Shown here: in pieces, positions 39,663-48,996 of the stretch | How the letters are laid out: every line of letters begins with the position of its first letter | How positions within the stretch are numbered: the stretch's first letter is position 1 | Origin: JBAXEO01 sp964541375 | GTDB taxonomy: Bacteria > Actinomycetota > Coriobacteriia > Anaerosomatales > JAAXUF01 | Assembly: GCA_964541375.1 (NCBI GenBank) | Contig: CAZIPT010000004.1 | Span: 1-60,052 of the forward strand | Length of the DNA: 60,052 nucleotides | Direction of reading: 5' to 3' | Made by a program: the position numbers and the translations under genes | The notes under the pieces: model-generated | What the model saw: only the letters and a program-made list of their open reading frames with translations | What the model was told of the DNA's origin: nothing | Databases searched by the model: none

Positions 39663-42038
39663 GTGCGCATCGCACGGGATACAGATCGGCTTCGACCAGC
39701 GCCGGGCACCGCCGTCGGCGGTACCGTTCCCACGCGCTACCCCCAGGCGGTGGGGACGTTCCGTTGGGACATGAGTACGCACGAGCTGACGCTGTCCTCG
39801 GAGATGTTCGGGATACTGGACTTCGACCCCGCAGAATTCCATGGCGAAGCGCGCGAGCTCCTGAATACCCGAGTTCACCCAGACGATCTGGAGACCGTTC
39901 GTTCCGCCGCTCATCGCGTACTCGAAGGCACGCGAACCGACCCCATAGCCTTCCGGGTTGTCACCTCTGATGGCCACGTGCGAGTGGTCTGGGTCACTGC
40001 GGAGATCGAGCGCGATCAGCAGGGATTGGCCACCGCGCTGGTCGGGCACGTGGTCGACATGGGCGAGTTCCACATGCATCGGCGCATCGCAGAGGCCCGC
40101 CTTCGAATCCTCGACTTCGCGCCCGATCACACCTTGGATGAGCTACTCGAAAAGACCCTCGATGAGGCCGAGGATCTGTCCGGGAGTCGTATCGGGTTCT
40201 ACCACTTCGTGGACACGGACCAGGTCAATCTGACGCTTCAGAACTGGTCGACGCGAACCAAGGCGGAGTATTGCAAGGCCGGTGGCAAGGGCGAGCACTA
40301 TCCCATTGCATCTGCAGGAGTCTGGACGGAGTGCATCGGCACCAAGACGCCGGTCATCCACAACGACTACGCGAACCTAAAGGGTCGCAAGGGGCTGCCG
40401 GAGGGGCATGCCGAGCTGGTACGAGAACTCGTCGTTCCCGTGATCCGCCAGGGTCTTGTGTGCGCAGTTCTCGGGGTCGGCAACAAGCCCTTGGACTACG
40501 ACCAGTCCGACCTGGAAGCCATCGCGATGCTTGCGGATCTCGCCTGGGACGTCGCCGAGAGCAAGATCGTTCGCCAAGCCCTCGAGCAGAGCGAGAGTCG
40601 CTACAGGATGCTCTACGAGCATATGAACGAGGGCGTCGTGTTCCAGAGGGCCGACGGCACCATCCTCTCTTCGAATCCGGCCGCTCAGAGAATCCTCGGG
40701 CTGACCGAGGACGAGTTCACCTCGCGAACTTCGCTCGACCCGCGCTGGCAGTCGGTTCACGAGGACGGATCTCCCTTCCCCGGCACCGAGCATCCGACAA
40801 TGGTCGCTTTGCGCACGGGACTGCCGGTGCTCGACGTGACGATCGGGCTGTACAACCCCGTCGAGAACAGGCGCCGATGGATGATCGTGAGCGCGGTACC
40901 GCTGTTCAGACAAGGAGAGTCGGATCCATACGAGGCTTTCGTCACGCTCACCGATATCACCGAGCTGAAGGAGTCGCGCAGAGGCGTCGACCGCACCAAC
41001 GAGCTGCTTCTGGGGCTGAGAGATGCGACCACCCATCTGCTTGCGCACCATGACCTCGGCGAGAATGACGTCACTGCGGCCCTGCAAGCAATCGCTGTGT
41101 CCTCCAACGTGGACTGTGCTTACATCCACGAGGACCGTGAGGGGGCTAACCCGGACTACCTCGATGGCGAGGGATGGTTCGCCTGGTGCCGAGAGGCCGG
41201 TGGGGTTCGCGAGCCTCCCGCACAAGCCGAGCGTCTGTCGTCGTTCAAGCGCTGGCGGGACAGTTTCTCGGCCGGGGGTGTTGTGAGTCTTCGGGGTGAT
41301 GAGGTCGCTACCGAGGAGACCTCGGTAGCCCGAGCGCGCGGAGTCGTTTCGGTGCTGGCCGTTCCGGTCTTCTCTGACGAGCGCCTCTGGGGTTGTCTCG
41401 TGCTCGAAGCGTCGGGCGAGCCTCGGAGCTGGGAGCCCAGCGAGATTGAGACCGTTCGCAACGCGGCGAGCCGGCTCGGAACGACTATGGAACTCAGCAG
41501 CCGCGCGCTCCGCGATTCGCTCACAGGACTCTACAATCGGCGCTACTTGGGCGAGATGCTGGTCCAGACGCTTGCCCGGGCGCAGCGCGAAGGCTCTCCA
41601 CTGAGCGTCGTGTTCTTCGATATCGATGACTTCAAGTTCGTCAACGACAGTCATGGTCATTCGGCAGGCGACCGCGCGTTGCGCGAGGTGGCGACGCACC
41701 TCTTGAAGCACACCCGAGCCGAGGACACAGTCGCGCGTCTGGGCGGAGACGAGTTCGCGGTTGTGATGCCCAGCGCGACCGCCGAAGACGCGCTCAAGTC
41801 GATAGAGCGCTGGCGTATCTCGGTTGCGACCAACAGCACATCATGGGGTATTGTCGACGGCCTACGTCTGACCATCTCGGCGGGCGTTTCGAGCACGGAC
41901 ACTGCGAATTCGGTCGCGGAGCTGCTCGATCAGTCCGACCTGGCGATGTTCTCGGCAAAGAACGCGGGACGCAATCGCGCCGAGATCTACAGCGAGGCCA
42001 CTCCCAAATTGAGGACGGCTACAGCACCCTCGAACTGA
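39663..42038 (+). CDS. PAS-GAF-PAS-GAF-GGDEF diguanylate cyclase
   Basis: GTG 39663 has AGAGGTGG eight bases upstream; GTG 39651 is an alternative. The 791-residue soluble protein has PAS 1 (about 30-150), a GAF domain with IGFYHFVDTDQVNLTLQNWS and VIHNDYANL (about 155-320), PAS 2 (about 325-450) and a second GAF (about 470-620). The GGDEF domain (about 625-780) has the active-site loop LGGDEF near 694 and an RAED inhibitory I-site five residues earlier, so it should make c-di-GMP with product feedback. The first three domains are clearly paralogous to the HD-GYP protein at 24092-26050. Its end overlaps cls tail to tail by 20 bases. Confidence 0.94.
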   Translation: MRIARDTDRLRPAPGTAVGGTVPTRYPQAVGTFRWDMSTHELTLSSEMFGILDFDPAEFHGEARELLNTRVHPDDLETVRSAAHRVLEGTRTDPIAFRVVTSDGHVRVVWVTAEIERDQQGLATALVGHVVDMGEFHMHRRIAEARLRILDFAPDHTLDELLEKTLDEAEDLSGSRIGFYHFVDTDQVNLTLQNWSTRTKAEYCKAGGKGEHYPIASAGVWTECIGTKTPVIHNDYANLKGRKGLPEGHAELVRELVVPVIRQGLVCAVLGVGNKPLDYDQSDLEAIAMLADLAWDVAESKIVRQALEQSESRYRMLYEHMNEGVVFQRADGTILSSNPAAQRILGLTEDEFTSRTSLDPRWQSVHEDGSPFPGTEHPTMVALRTGLPVLDVTIGLYNPVENRRRWMIVSAVPLFRQGESDPYEAFVTLTDITELKESRRGVDRTNELLLGLRDATTHLLAHHDLGENDVTAALQAIAVSSNVDCAYIHEDREGANPDYLDGEGWFAWCREAGGVREPPAQAERLSSFKRWRDSFSAGGVVSLRGDEVATEETSVARARGVVSVLAVPVFSDERLWGCLVLEASGEPRSWEPSEIETVRNAASRLGTTMELSSRALRDSLTGLYNRRYLGEMLVQTLARAQREGSPLSVVFFDIDDFKFVNDSHGHSAGDRALREVATHLLKHTRAEDTVARLGGDEFAVVMPSATAEDALKSIERWRISVATNSTSWGIVDGLRLTISAGVSSTDTANSVAELLDQSDLAMFSAKNAGRNRAEIYSEATPKLRTATAPSN

Positions 42039-43470
42039 GCCTCGCAAGCGCGTTGCGCAGCCGCTGCAGGCGTCCCACACTATGAGCATCGTCCAGGGTG
42101 TACTCCTGGGAGCTTGCCAAGTCCTCTTCGTAGATGGCGTCCTGCGAGGCGGCGACCCCTTCGTCGTAGAAGAAGATGCTCAGCTCGTCGTGCAGCTCGA
42201 AGCTGCGAATGTCGAAGTTCGTGGTGCCGATGACGGCTACCGATCCGTCGATCGTCATCGTCTTGGGGTGGAAGAACCCGGCCTGGTACTGAAAGACCCT
42301 GCCACCCCCGCGCACGAAGTCATCAAGGTAGGTGAACGCCGCCCACCACGGGATCTTCTTGTCGGGAACGCCCGTCATCATCAGACGCGTTTCGACGCCG
42401 GCGAGCGACTGGGCGATGAGCGCGTCCTCGATACCTTCGTCCGGTACGAAGTAGGGCGACTGGATCTGCACGCGCTTCTCGGCGGAGGCGATAGCCAGGA
42501 GGTAGGCGTTGCGCACTGCCGCCCACCGGCTTTCCGGGCCGGAGTTCGCAACCTGCGCCCAGACTACGTTGGTGGCGACTTCGTCGTCGACGGCCGGGAA
42601 GTAGCGTGGTTCGAAGAGGCTGTGGCGCGTGGCGCGCAGCCAGCGGATGGCGAACAGCCGTTGAAGGTCGGCAACGAGTGGGCCGCCAAAGCGGACGTGC
42701 GTGTCGCGCCACGAGTTGTAGCGCGGCTTGCCGTCGATGTACTCCTGCCCCATGTTCATGCCGCCTGAGTAGGCGACCCGACCGTCCACCACCACGATCT
42801 TGCGGTGGTTCCGATAGTTGAGCTTGGTCCACTTGGCTGCGTCCGCCGAGACCCCGGCGCCCGCCTTGCGCAACGCCTTCAGCTGGCGCTTTCCGTAGGT
42901 GATCGAGCCCACCCAGTCGTACAGCACGCGAACCTCCACGCCCTGTCGCACCTTCTCGGCGAGCAGGTCGCAGAAACGGCCCGTGAGCGCGTCCTGCTCC
43001 CAGATGAAGTACTCGAGGTGAACGTGATCGGTGGCCCCCTCGATGTCGGCGTAGAGGCGCGCGAACTTCTCGGCGCCGCTGGGGAAGATCTCGAGGTCGA
43101 TGCAGGGGAGCGGCTCCGTGCCGCCTTGCGCGCGGATCGCCGTGATCAACCGGCCGATGAGAGGCGGGTCTCGACGTTCGAGCGCGGCGATGTCCTGCGC
43201 GTAGCGTGCGTAGACGGGTGCGAGCATCTCATCGCCCAGCCTCAGCGCTTCGACTCGAAGGCGGTCGTTTCGCGCGATGAGGCGCCAGTTGCGTCCGAAG
43301 AGCACGTACGCGACGACCCCGAGGCCGGGAAGCAGCAGTAGGATCAACATCCACGCGAGGGTGGTCGAGGGGTCTCGCTCTTCGTAGATGAGCGTGAGCA
43401 TGACCCCAAGGATCACCGCATAGAATGCGATGCCGAGGAGCCCGTAGTTTTGGACGGCGGCGAAGCTCAT
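42019..43470 (-). CDS. cls: cardiolipin synthase (phospholipase D superfamily)
   Basis: ATG 43470 gives 483 residues. Two N-terminal helices (LLGIAFYAVILGVMLTLIYE and LAWMLILLLLPGLGVVAYVL) precede two phospholipase D domains with NHRKIVVVDG and FHPKTMTIDG (HxKx4D), each followed by GG.N or GTTN. The enzyme joins two phosphatidylglycerols, releasing glycerol. Length matches bacterial ClsA (about 480). The gene stands alone. Confidence 0.95.
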   Translation of the reverse strand: MSFAAVQNYGLLGIAFYAVILGVMLTLIYEERDPSTTLAWMLILLLLPGLGVVAYVLFGRNWRLIARNDRLRVEALRLGDEMLAPVYARYAQDIAALERRDPPLIGRLITAIRAQGGTEPLPCIDLEIFPSGAEKFARLYADIEGATDHVHLEYFIWEQDALTGRFCDLLAEKVRQGVEVRVLYDWVGSITYGKRQLKALRKAGAGVSADAAKWTKLNYRNHRKIVVVDGRVAYSGGMNMGQEYIDGKPRYNSWRDTHVRFGGPLVADLQRLFAIRWLRATRHSLFEPRYFPAVDDEVATNVVWAQVANSGPESRWAAVRNAYLLAIASAEKRVQIQSPYFVPDEGIEDALIAQSLAGVETRLMMTGVPDKKIPWWAAFTYLDDFVRGGGRVFQYQAGFFHPKTMTIDGSVAVIGTTNFDIRSFELHDELSIFFYDEGVAASQDAIYEEDLASSQEYTLDDAHSVGRLQRLRNALARLSSRVL

Positions 43471-43582
43471 GCCAACGAGTCTACCTGAAGAAAGCGTCGG
43501 CTCATCTGCGGGTATAGTGAATGGCACGGTGTAGAATCCAGCGCGGGGGCGACGCAACCTCCACGACCATCGAGGAGGAGCC

Positions 43583-44167
43583 ATGCATCAAGGAAGCCGC
43601 ATCGCGAAGGCGGTCTGTGGGGTGGCCTTGTCGGCGACGCTGGTGTTCGCGTTTCAGGCGCTCGCTGCAACGGCCGCAGTCGCGGCTCCCGGTGATGCGC
43701 CCGTGACGAGTCTGGAGGAAAGCCCGTCGGTCACCCCGACGCCCACTACGCCTCCCGCGCCCGTCGACAAACGCCCGATCGCGCCGAGTTTCGTTCCCAA
43801 GCGGGGGAAAGCGATCTTCCTCAACCGTGCGAAGCAGCGAATCTACCTGTACGACAACGGTCGGCAGATCGACACGTTCCTGTGCTCGACGTCGCACACT
43901 CTGCCCAGGCGCGGCACCTACTACTACAAGTTCAAGCGCCCGGCATCAAGCGCCGGCTCGGTCACGTTCAGGTGGCAGACGGTGTTCACCAAGGGCCCAC
44001 ATGGAGGCAACATCGGCTTCCACACGATCCCCGTGAACAGCCGCGGTCACGAGATTGCCCCCGTGGGCAAGCCGGTCTCGCACGGCTGCGTGAGGTGCCC
44101 AAAGAAGAAGGCGTACTTCCTCTACCGATGGATCACTAAGAAGACGCCGATCATCGTTCGCCCGTAG
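43583..44167 (+). CDS. secreted L,D-transpeptidase (YkuD)
   Basis: The 194-residue protein has a signal peptide (about 1-33), a Thr/Pro-rich spacer and a YkuD domain (about 75-194). The domain starts KAIFLNRAKQRIYLYDNG and holds the active site in VSHGCVRCPKKKAYFLY (catalytic Cys in SHGCVR, with an upstream His in IGFHTIPV). These enzymes form 3-3 peptidoglycan crosslinks or attach proteins to the wall. The active-site strand carries a second Cys right after CVR. GAGGAGGAG precedes ATG. Confidence 0.92.
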   Translation: MHQGSRIAKAVCGVALSATLVFAFQALAATAAVAAPGDAPVTSLEESPSVTPTPTTPPAPVDKRPIAPSFVPKRGKAIFLNRAKQRIYLYDNGRQIDTFLCSTSHTLPRRGTYYYKFKRPASSAGSVTFRWQTVFTKGPHGGNIGFHTIPVNSRGHEIAPVGKPVSHGCVRCPKKKAYFLYRWITKKTPIIVRP

Positions 44168-44185
44168 CTCGCAGACTAATCCGCG

Positions 44186-44611
44186 CTAGGCCTCGGCGAC
44201 CTCGACCAGCGTGATGTCGAAGGTCAGGTCCTGCCCCGCGAGCGGGTGGTTGAAGTCCAGCGTTACCGACTCGTCGCTGACCTCGGCGACGATCGCCGGG
44301 ACGCGCTGACCTTCCGGTCCGGAAAGCTCGACCGCCCAGCCCACCTCAGGCGCCTCGGGGAACGCCGACAGCGGGAACTGCTGCAGCCCCTCATCGTCGT
44401 GCTCGCCGTAGGCCTCTGCGGCCGGAATGGTGACAGTGACCGACTCGCCGATTTCGAGGCCGAGAACAGCCGCGTCGAATCCGGAGATGACCTGGCCCGA
44501 GCCCACCACGAACTCGAGAGGCTCGCGCCCTTCGCTGCTGTCGAACTCACTGCCGTCGGACAGGGTACCTCGGTAGTTCACCTTGACGGTGTCTCCGGAC
44601 TTGGGTGCCAT
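44186..44611 (-). CDS. FKBP-type peptidyl-prolyl isomerase, SlyD-like
   Basis: 141 residues with the split FKBP fold of SlyD: start VKVNYRGTLSDGSEFDSS, then LEFVVGSGQVISGFDAAVLG and ESVTVTIPAAEAYGEHDDEG. An insert-in-flap chaperone domain follows (about 70-120) and the end is DFNHPLAGQDLTFDITLVEV. The His-rich metal-binding tail of E. coli SlyD is absent. GGGAGGC precedes ATG. Confidence 0.93.
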   Translation of the reverse strand: MAPKSGDTVKVNYRGTLSDGSEFDSSEGREPLEFVVGSGQVISGFDAAVLGLEIGESVTVTIPAAEAYGEHDDEGLQQFPLSAFPEAPEVGWAVELSGPEGQRVPAIVAEVSDESVTLDFNHPLAGQDLTFDITLVEVAEA

Positions 44612-44749
44612 GGAATGCCTCCCTGAGGCTCAAAGGTGGGTGCGTTTCTCGCCGACACTGTACAGCACCAAGGGGCTCGCGTCGCGTCGACGCCGGAGTG
44701 TGCGCCGGGTGCCGGCGGGGAATACAGGAGTGGGGCCGGGCATCGCCCG

Positions 44750-44830
44750 CCGTTCGACAAAGGGCTGCCGTTGGCGTACAAGTGCTCAGTGCATCCGCAG
44801 GTGATCGGCACGGTGACCGTCCGCGAGTGA
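44750..44830 (+). pseudogene. 3' remnant of a cupredoxin gene
   Basis: The frame ends PLAYKCSVHPQVIGTVTVRE and TGA. This is the copper-site C terminus of a plastocyanin-like protein (Y.C..HP.M.GTV.V), with the Met ligand changed to Val or Ile and nothing resembling the first half upstream. Compare the intact domain at 3925-4296. The rest of 44612-44899 shows no gene. Confidence 0.6.
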
Positions 44831-44899
44831 GCGGGCTTGTCGGCGGCCTCTCGTGGGCCACCGGTGCCCGTCTGCGATGAGGGACGAGCGAGGCGTTTG

Positions 44900-45118
44900 A
44901 TGGAACGAGATCCGTACGCGCCCGTCAAGGGCAAGTGCATCTGGTGGCGCGAGTTCCCCGTCGCAGAAGACGTGTGGGACGTGCGGCTCAAGGACTCTCA
45001 GAGGACGATCTCGTGCTCATGCTTCGTGGAGGGCAAAGGCTGGATCTTCACCCGAGATGAGCTGCCCGCGGAATGCCCCGACTCGCGCGCCTGCCGCTAC
45101 TACATCAAGAACATCTGA
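44900..45118 (+). CDS. small conserved-looking hypothetical protein
   Basis: ATG 44900 follows GAGCGAGG. The 72-residue protein is hydrophilic and contains KCIWWREFPV, ISCSCFVEGKGW and ECPDSRACRYYIKNI. Five Cys, including a CSC pair and a late C...C, suggest a small metal- or disulfide-stabilised domain. I do not recognise the family. The MFS gene starts 51 bases downstream on the same strand. Confidence 0.6.
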   Translation: MERDPYAPVKGKCIWWREFPVAEDVWDVRLKDSQRTISCSCFVEGKGWIFTRDELPAECPDSRACRYYIKNI

Positions 45119-45169
45119 TACTCAGGCGCTTGATGAATCGAACGATGTCCCGATAGGAGCTACGTCTGC

Positions 45170-46879
45170 ATGCATGTCCGCGACCTCCCCCACGGCCGAA
45201 AGCTGTCGATTCTGGCCGGCGTTCTATTGGCGATGCTGCTGGGTGCGCTCGACGCGACAATCGTCGGACCGGCGATGCCCAATATCGTCCGCGAGTTGGG
45301 CGGTATGTCGCTGCTGTCGTGGGTGTTCACCATCTACTCGCTCACCTCGACCATCACTATCCCGATCGTGGGCAAGTTGTCCGACCTCTACGGCCGCAAG
45401 TGGTTCTATCTAGGGGGCATCACGCTCTTCCTGGCGGGTTCCGCGCTGTCGGGAGCGGCCGGTGAGCCGTGGCTGAACGCGACCTTCACGTCCCTGACGG
45501 GCGCGCCCCAGCAGATGTTCCAGCTCATCTTCTTCCGAGGAATCCAGGGCATCGGTGGCGGCGCGATGATGGCAAACGGCATGGCGATCATCGGAGACCT
45601 GTTCGAGGCGCGGGAGCGGGCCCGTTACCAGGGGCTCATGGGAGCGGTCTTCGGCCTCGCTTCGGTGCTCGGGCCGCCCCTGGGAGGCTGGCTTACCGAC
45701 TCGTACTCGTGGCGATGGATCTTCTACATCAACATCCCGATCGGCATCGTCGCGCTGACCGTGCTGGCGGTGACCATGCCGCGCCCGGAGCCCGGTCAGC
45801 AGCACCGTATTGACTGGTGGGGCGCAGCCGCACTCACGGCCGGGCTGGTGCCGCTGCTTCTCGCGCTGAACTGGGGCGGTTCGGTCTACGCCTGGGGGTC
45901 CGGCCAGATCCTCGGTCTACTCGGCGCCGCTGCGATCGCGCTGACCGCCTTCGTGTTCCGCGAGCTCAACGCGTCTGAGCCGATTCTCGACGTGACGCTT
46001 TTCACGGATCGAAGCTTCTCGGCGAGCATGACGGTGCTGTTCCTCTCCGGCGTGGGCATGTTCGGCTCGATCATGTTCCTGCCGACGTTCATGCAGGTCG
46101 TCCTGGGCAGAAGCGCATCGAGCTCCGGCAGCCTTCTCATGCCGATGCTCATCGCGATGATCGGCTCCTCGATCCTGACCGGCCAGCTGATTGCGCGCAC
46201 GGGGCGCTACAAAGCGTTTGGGCTGGTGGGGATGGGCGTGGCGGCGCTCGGCATGTTCCTGCTCTCAACCATCACCGCAGATGTGAGCGGCCTGAGCCTC
46301 GCCATCTACATGGTGCTGGTGGGCGCGGGCATCGGCTCCACGATGCCACTGTTCACGATCTCGCTGCAGTCGCAGTTCCCGGCGCGAATGGGCGAGGTCA
46401 CCGGCGCGCTGCAGTTCTTCCGCTCCATCGGCGGAACTGTGGGTGTCGCCCTGCTCGGCGGGGTCATGAACGCGACCTTCGCACGCGAACTGGGCGTGCT
46501 GCTCACGGAGCAGAAGGCGAACTTCGGCACCGCGTACCCCATGCTCGCCAAACTTGCCGAGGAGCCCGGCAAGCTGCTCAATGCCGGAGCGATGCAGGCA
46601 CTTGCGGCGTCGCTACCGCCGGCCGCGAAGCCACTCCTGCAGCCGTTCTTCGAGGACGTGAAGGTCGGTCTGACCACCGGGATCGCCACGGCCTTCCTCT
46701 GGGGCAGCGTGCTGATGGCGCTGGCGTTTGTGGCGATGTGGTTCGTGCGCGAGACGCCGCTCTTCGCCAAGCCTCACCTCGACACGGCCGCCGAGATCGG
46801 TTCCGAACTCTTCGCCGAGGAGGCCGTACAGCCCTCCGAGCACGAGCCCCATGCGATGGGCGAGACCGATGCCGACTAG
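45170..46879 (+). CDS. DHA2-family MFS drug:H+ exporter (EmrB/QacA-like)
   Basis: 569 residues with about 14 helices. Visible motifs: LDATIVGPAMPNI (motif D1), GKLSDLYGRKW (motif A), RGIQGIGGGAMM (motif B) and ASVLGPPLGGWL (motif C). A soluble insertion near 430-480 precedes the last helix, and the tail is acidic. These exporters expel hydrophobic cations or drugs by proton antiport. The gene overlaps the start of the next gene by 11 bases. Confidence 0.93.
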   Translation: MHVRDLPHGRKLSILAGVLLAMLLGALDATIVGPAMPNIVRELGGMSLLSWVFTIYSLTSTITIPIVGKLSDLYGRKWFYLGGITLFLAGSALSGAAGEPWLNATFTSLTGAPQQMFQLIFFRGIQGIGGGAMMANGMAIIGDLFEARERARYQGLMGAVFGLASVLGPPLGGWLTDSYSWRWIFYINIPIGIVALTVLAVTMPRPEPGQQHRIDWWGAAALTAGLVPLLLALNWGGSVYAWGSGQILGLLGAAAIALTAFVFRELNASEPILDVTLFTDRSFSASMTVLFLSGVGMFGSIMFLPTFMQVVLGRSASSSGSLLMPMLIAMIGSSILTGQLIARTGRYKAFGLVGMGVAALGMFLLSTITADVSGLSLAIYMVLVGAGIGSTMPLFTISLQSQFPARMGEVTGALQFFRSIGGTVGVALLGGVMNATFARELGVLLTEQKANFGTAYPMLAKLAEEPGKLLNAGAMQALAASLPPAAKPLLQPFFEDVKVGLTTGIATAFLWGSVLMALAFVAMWFVRETPLFAKPHLDTAAEIGSELFAEEAVQPSEHEPHAMGETDAD

Positions 46880-47777
46880 GCGCGCCGCCTCCGGCACAGA
46901 CTCCGGCGCGCGCGATCTCACCGGATTCGTGGCCCTCGTCGCCGAGCAGGGCCGCGAGCTCTACCGCGACTTTGCCTGGCGTCGGACCCACGATCCCTAC
47001 GCGGTGCTCGTGAGCGAGGTCATGCTGCAGCAGACGCAGGTCTCGCGGGTCGAGAGCCGCTTCGATGTGTGGCTCACCGACTTCCCCACGCTGGAGGCGC
47101 TCGCGGCCGCACCCCTTGAGGCCGTACTCGAGTCGTGGCAGGGCCTGGGATACAACCGGAGAGCGATCGCCCTCAAGCGGGCCGCCGAGCAGGTCGTCGA
47201 CGACTCCACCCCCGCCGGTCTCGGGCCGACCACGCGGCCCGCCGACGAGGCCGCCCTGCGCGCGCGGCCCGGCATCGGCCCCGCGACGGCGGCCGGCGTG
47301 CTCGCCTTCGCTTTCGGCCAGCCGTCGGTCTATCTGGAGACCAACGTGCGTACGGTCTTCTTGCACGAGCTCTTCGCCGACCGCGACGGCGTCCCCGACA
47401 GCGAGATCGTGCCCCTGGTGGCGGGCTCGATCGAGGAAGCGGTACGGCAGGGTGTCTCGGCACGCGAGTGGTACTACGCCCTGCTCGACTACGGCGCGCA
47501 CCTCAAACGGACGCTGCCCAACCCGTCGCGGCGAAGCGCCCATCACACGCGGCAGTCCAGGTTCGAAGGTTCGCGTCGGCAGAAGCGAGCCTGGCTCCTT
47601 CGGGCGGTGATGGCCGGACCGGGCGATTCCGCTGAGGATCTCGCCCACGCGCTCTCCGCCTCCGAGCGAAGCGCAGGCCGTGACTCCGTACCCGCGGATG
47701 ACGTCGCCGGCATCCTTGCGGCGCTTGCGCGCGAGGGATTTGTGGCCGAGCGGGACGGCGGCTGGTTCATCGCCTGA
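46869..47777 (+). CDS. MutY-like HhH-GPD DNA glycosylase lacking the [4Fe-4S] loop
   Basis: ATG 46869 overlaps the MFS stop. The 302-residue protein has YAVLVSEVMLQQTQVSRV (catalytic Glu region of MutY), WQGLGYNRRA, and the helix-hairpin-helix RPGIGPATAAGVLAFA. The strand holding the catalytic Asp of MutY (LDGNV) reads YLETNVRTV, so Glu replaces Asp. Where MutY has four Cys binding the cluster, this protein goes from LLDYGAHLKRTLPNPSRRSA onward with no Cys. The C-terminal ~60 residues form a winged-helix-like domain rather than the 8-oxoG-recognising NUDIX domain. Its substrate is uncertain. Confidence 0.82.
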   Translation: MPTRRAASGTDSGARDLTGFVALVAEQGRELYRDFAWRRTHDPYAVLVSEVMLQQTQVSRVESRFDVWLTDFPTLEALAAAPLEAVLESWQGLGYNRRAIALKRAAEQVVDDSTPAGLGPTTRPADEAALRARPGIGPATAAGVLAFAFGQPSVYLETNVRTVFLHELFADRDGVPDSEIVPLVAGSIEEAVRQGVSAREWYYALLDYGAHLKRTLPNPSRRSAHHTRQSRFEGSRRQKRAWLLRAVMAGPGDSAEDLAHALSASERSAGRDSVPADDVAGILAALAREGFVAERDGGWFIA

Positions 47778-47793
47778 GTAGGCCACGGCTCGG

Positions 47794-48996
47794 CTACCGG
47801 TCGTGCGGCTCCACCATCGCGCGCGCCGCTTCAGTCGCCTCGCGCGCGACGTCTGCGTAGACGCGGCCCGTCTCACGCGCGATGCGCGCCACGTCGTCGT
47901 GCTCGGGACGCAGCCGTCCCGCGCCGACCTTCACGCGCACAGGCCCCCACTCGGTCGCGACCTGGATGACCTCACGGGGGACTACGACTCGCTGGGTCAT
48001 GCGAACTCGAACGCCCAGCGACCCGGTCAGCTCACTCACGCGCCCGGCCATTCGCGCCATGTCGGCATCTGCACTCAGCACAGAAAGCAGCACCGCCGAT
48101 CGACCCTTCTTCATGACGATCGGTGTCTGCCACACGTCGAGCGCTCCCTCGCCGAGCAACTCCTCGGCGGCGAATGCGAGCGCTTCGGGTGAGAGGTGGT
48201 CGAGGTTGGTCTCGAGCAGTGCGACGGATTCGGTGATCGAGCCGTCCGGCGCCGGCGCAACTTCGGGCGTGAGCTCGGCGAGAAGCAGCCGGCAGACATT
48301 GGGCACGCCGATGTCCCGCGTGCCCGCGCCGTAGCCGATGCCGAGGATCGTGGCCGGCGGCATCGCCGAGAACCCGTCCACGCACGCCGCGAGAAGCGCC
48401 GCGCCGGTGGGGGTGGTGAGTTCGCCCTCGGAGGGGCCCGTCACGAGCGGCACCTCGGCGCCTTGCAACAGCAGCGCCGTCGCGGGTGCGGGGACCGGCA
48501 GTATTCCGTGAGAGGTCTCGACCGTGCCCGAGCCTACGGCCACCGGGGTAGCCAGCAGCGAGGTGATCCCCAGAGCGTGCAGCCCCGCGCACACGCCGAC
48601 CATGTCGATGATGGAGTCGATCGCCCCGACTTCGTGGAAGTGCACCTCGTCGACGCTGGTCCCGTGGACGCTCGCCTCGGCCTCGGCGAGTACGCCGAAG
48701 GCCCGAATTGCGCGCTCAAGAACCGGCGCGGGCAGACCAGCGCCGTTCAGAGACGCCCGAATGTCGGCCCAGCTCCGCGAGTGGGGCTGTCCTTCCGCGG
48801 CCACGCGCACACCCACGGCGCTCACGCCGCGCGAGCTCACGCGCTCGACCACCACGCGCGCCTCGGGCGCGAGCTTCGCGGCGATGTCGGCGAGGTGCTC
48901 GGCGGTGAATCGGCAGCCGTCCGTCCCGGCGTCGAGCAGCGCGCCGAGGAACTTGTCGCCGGAGACGCCGGTCGAGCAGTCGAGGTAGCCGATCAC
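47794..48996 (-). CDS. larC: LarC, nickel insertase for the pincer nucleotide cofactor
   Basis: The 400-residue protein starts (GTG) IGYLDCSTGVSGDKFLGALL, the family's N terminus. It contains VDEVHFHEVGAIDSIID, GSGTVETSHGILPVPAPAT and GELTTPTGAALLAA, and later LETNLDHLSPEALAFAAEEL and QTPIVMKKGR from the C-terminal part. LarC inserts Ni into the pyridinium dithiocarboxylate cofactor of LarA-type racemases, using CTP. In some lactobacilli the two halves need a frameshift; here they are one frame. Its start overlaps the larB stop by 4 bases. Confidence 0.94.
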   Translation of the reverse strand: MIGYLDCSTGVSGDKFLGALLDAGTDGCRFTAEHLADIAAKLAPEARVVVERVSSRGVSAVGVRVAAEGQPHSRSWADIRASLNGAGLPAPVLERAIRAFGVLAEAEASVHGTSVDEVHFHEVGAIDSIIDMVGVCAGLHALGITSLLATPVAVGSGTVETSHGILPVPAPATALLLQGAEVPLVTGPSEGELTTPTGAALLAACVDGFSAMPPATILGIGYGAGTRDIGVPNVCRLLLAELTPEVAPAPDGSITESVALLETNLDHLSPEALAFAAEELLGEGALDVWQTPIVMKKGRSAVLLSVLSADADMARMAGRVSELTGSLGVRVRMTQRVVVPREVIQVATEWGPVRVKVGAGRLRPEHDDVARIARETGRVYADVAREATEAARAMVEPHDR

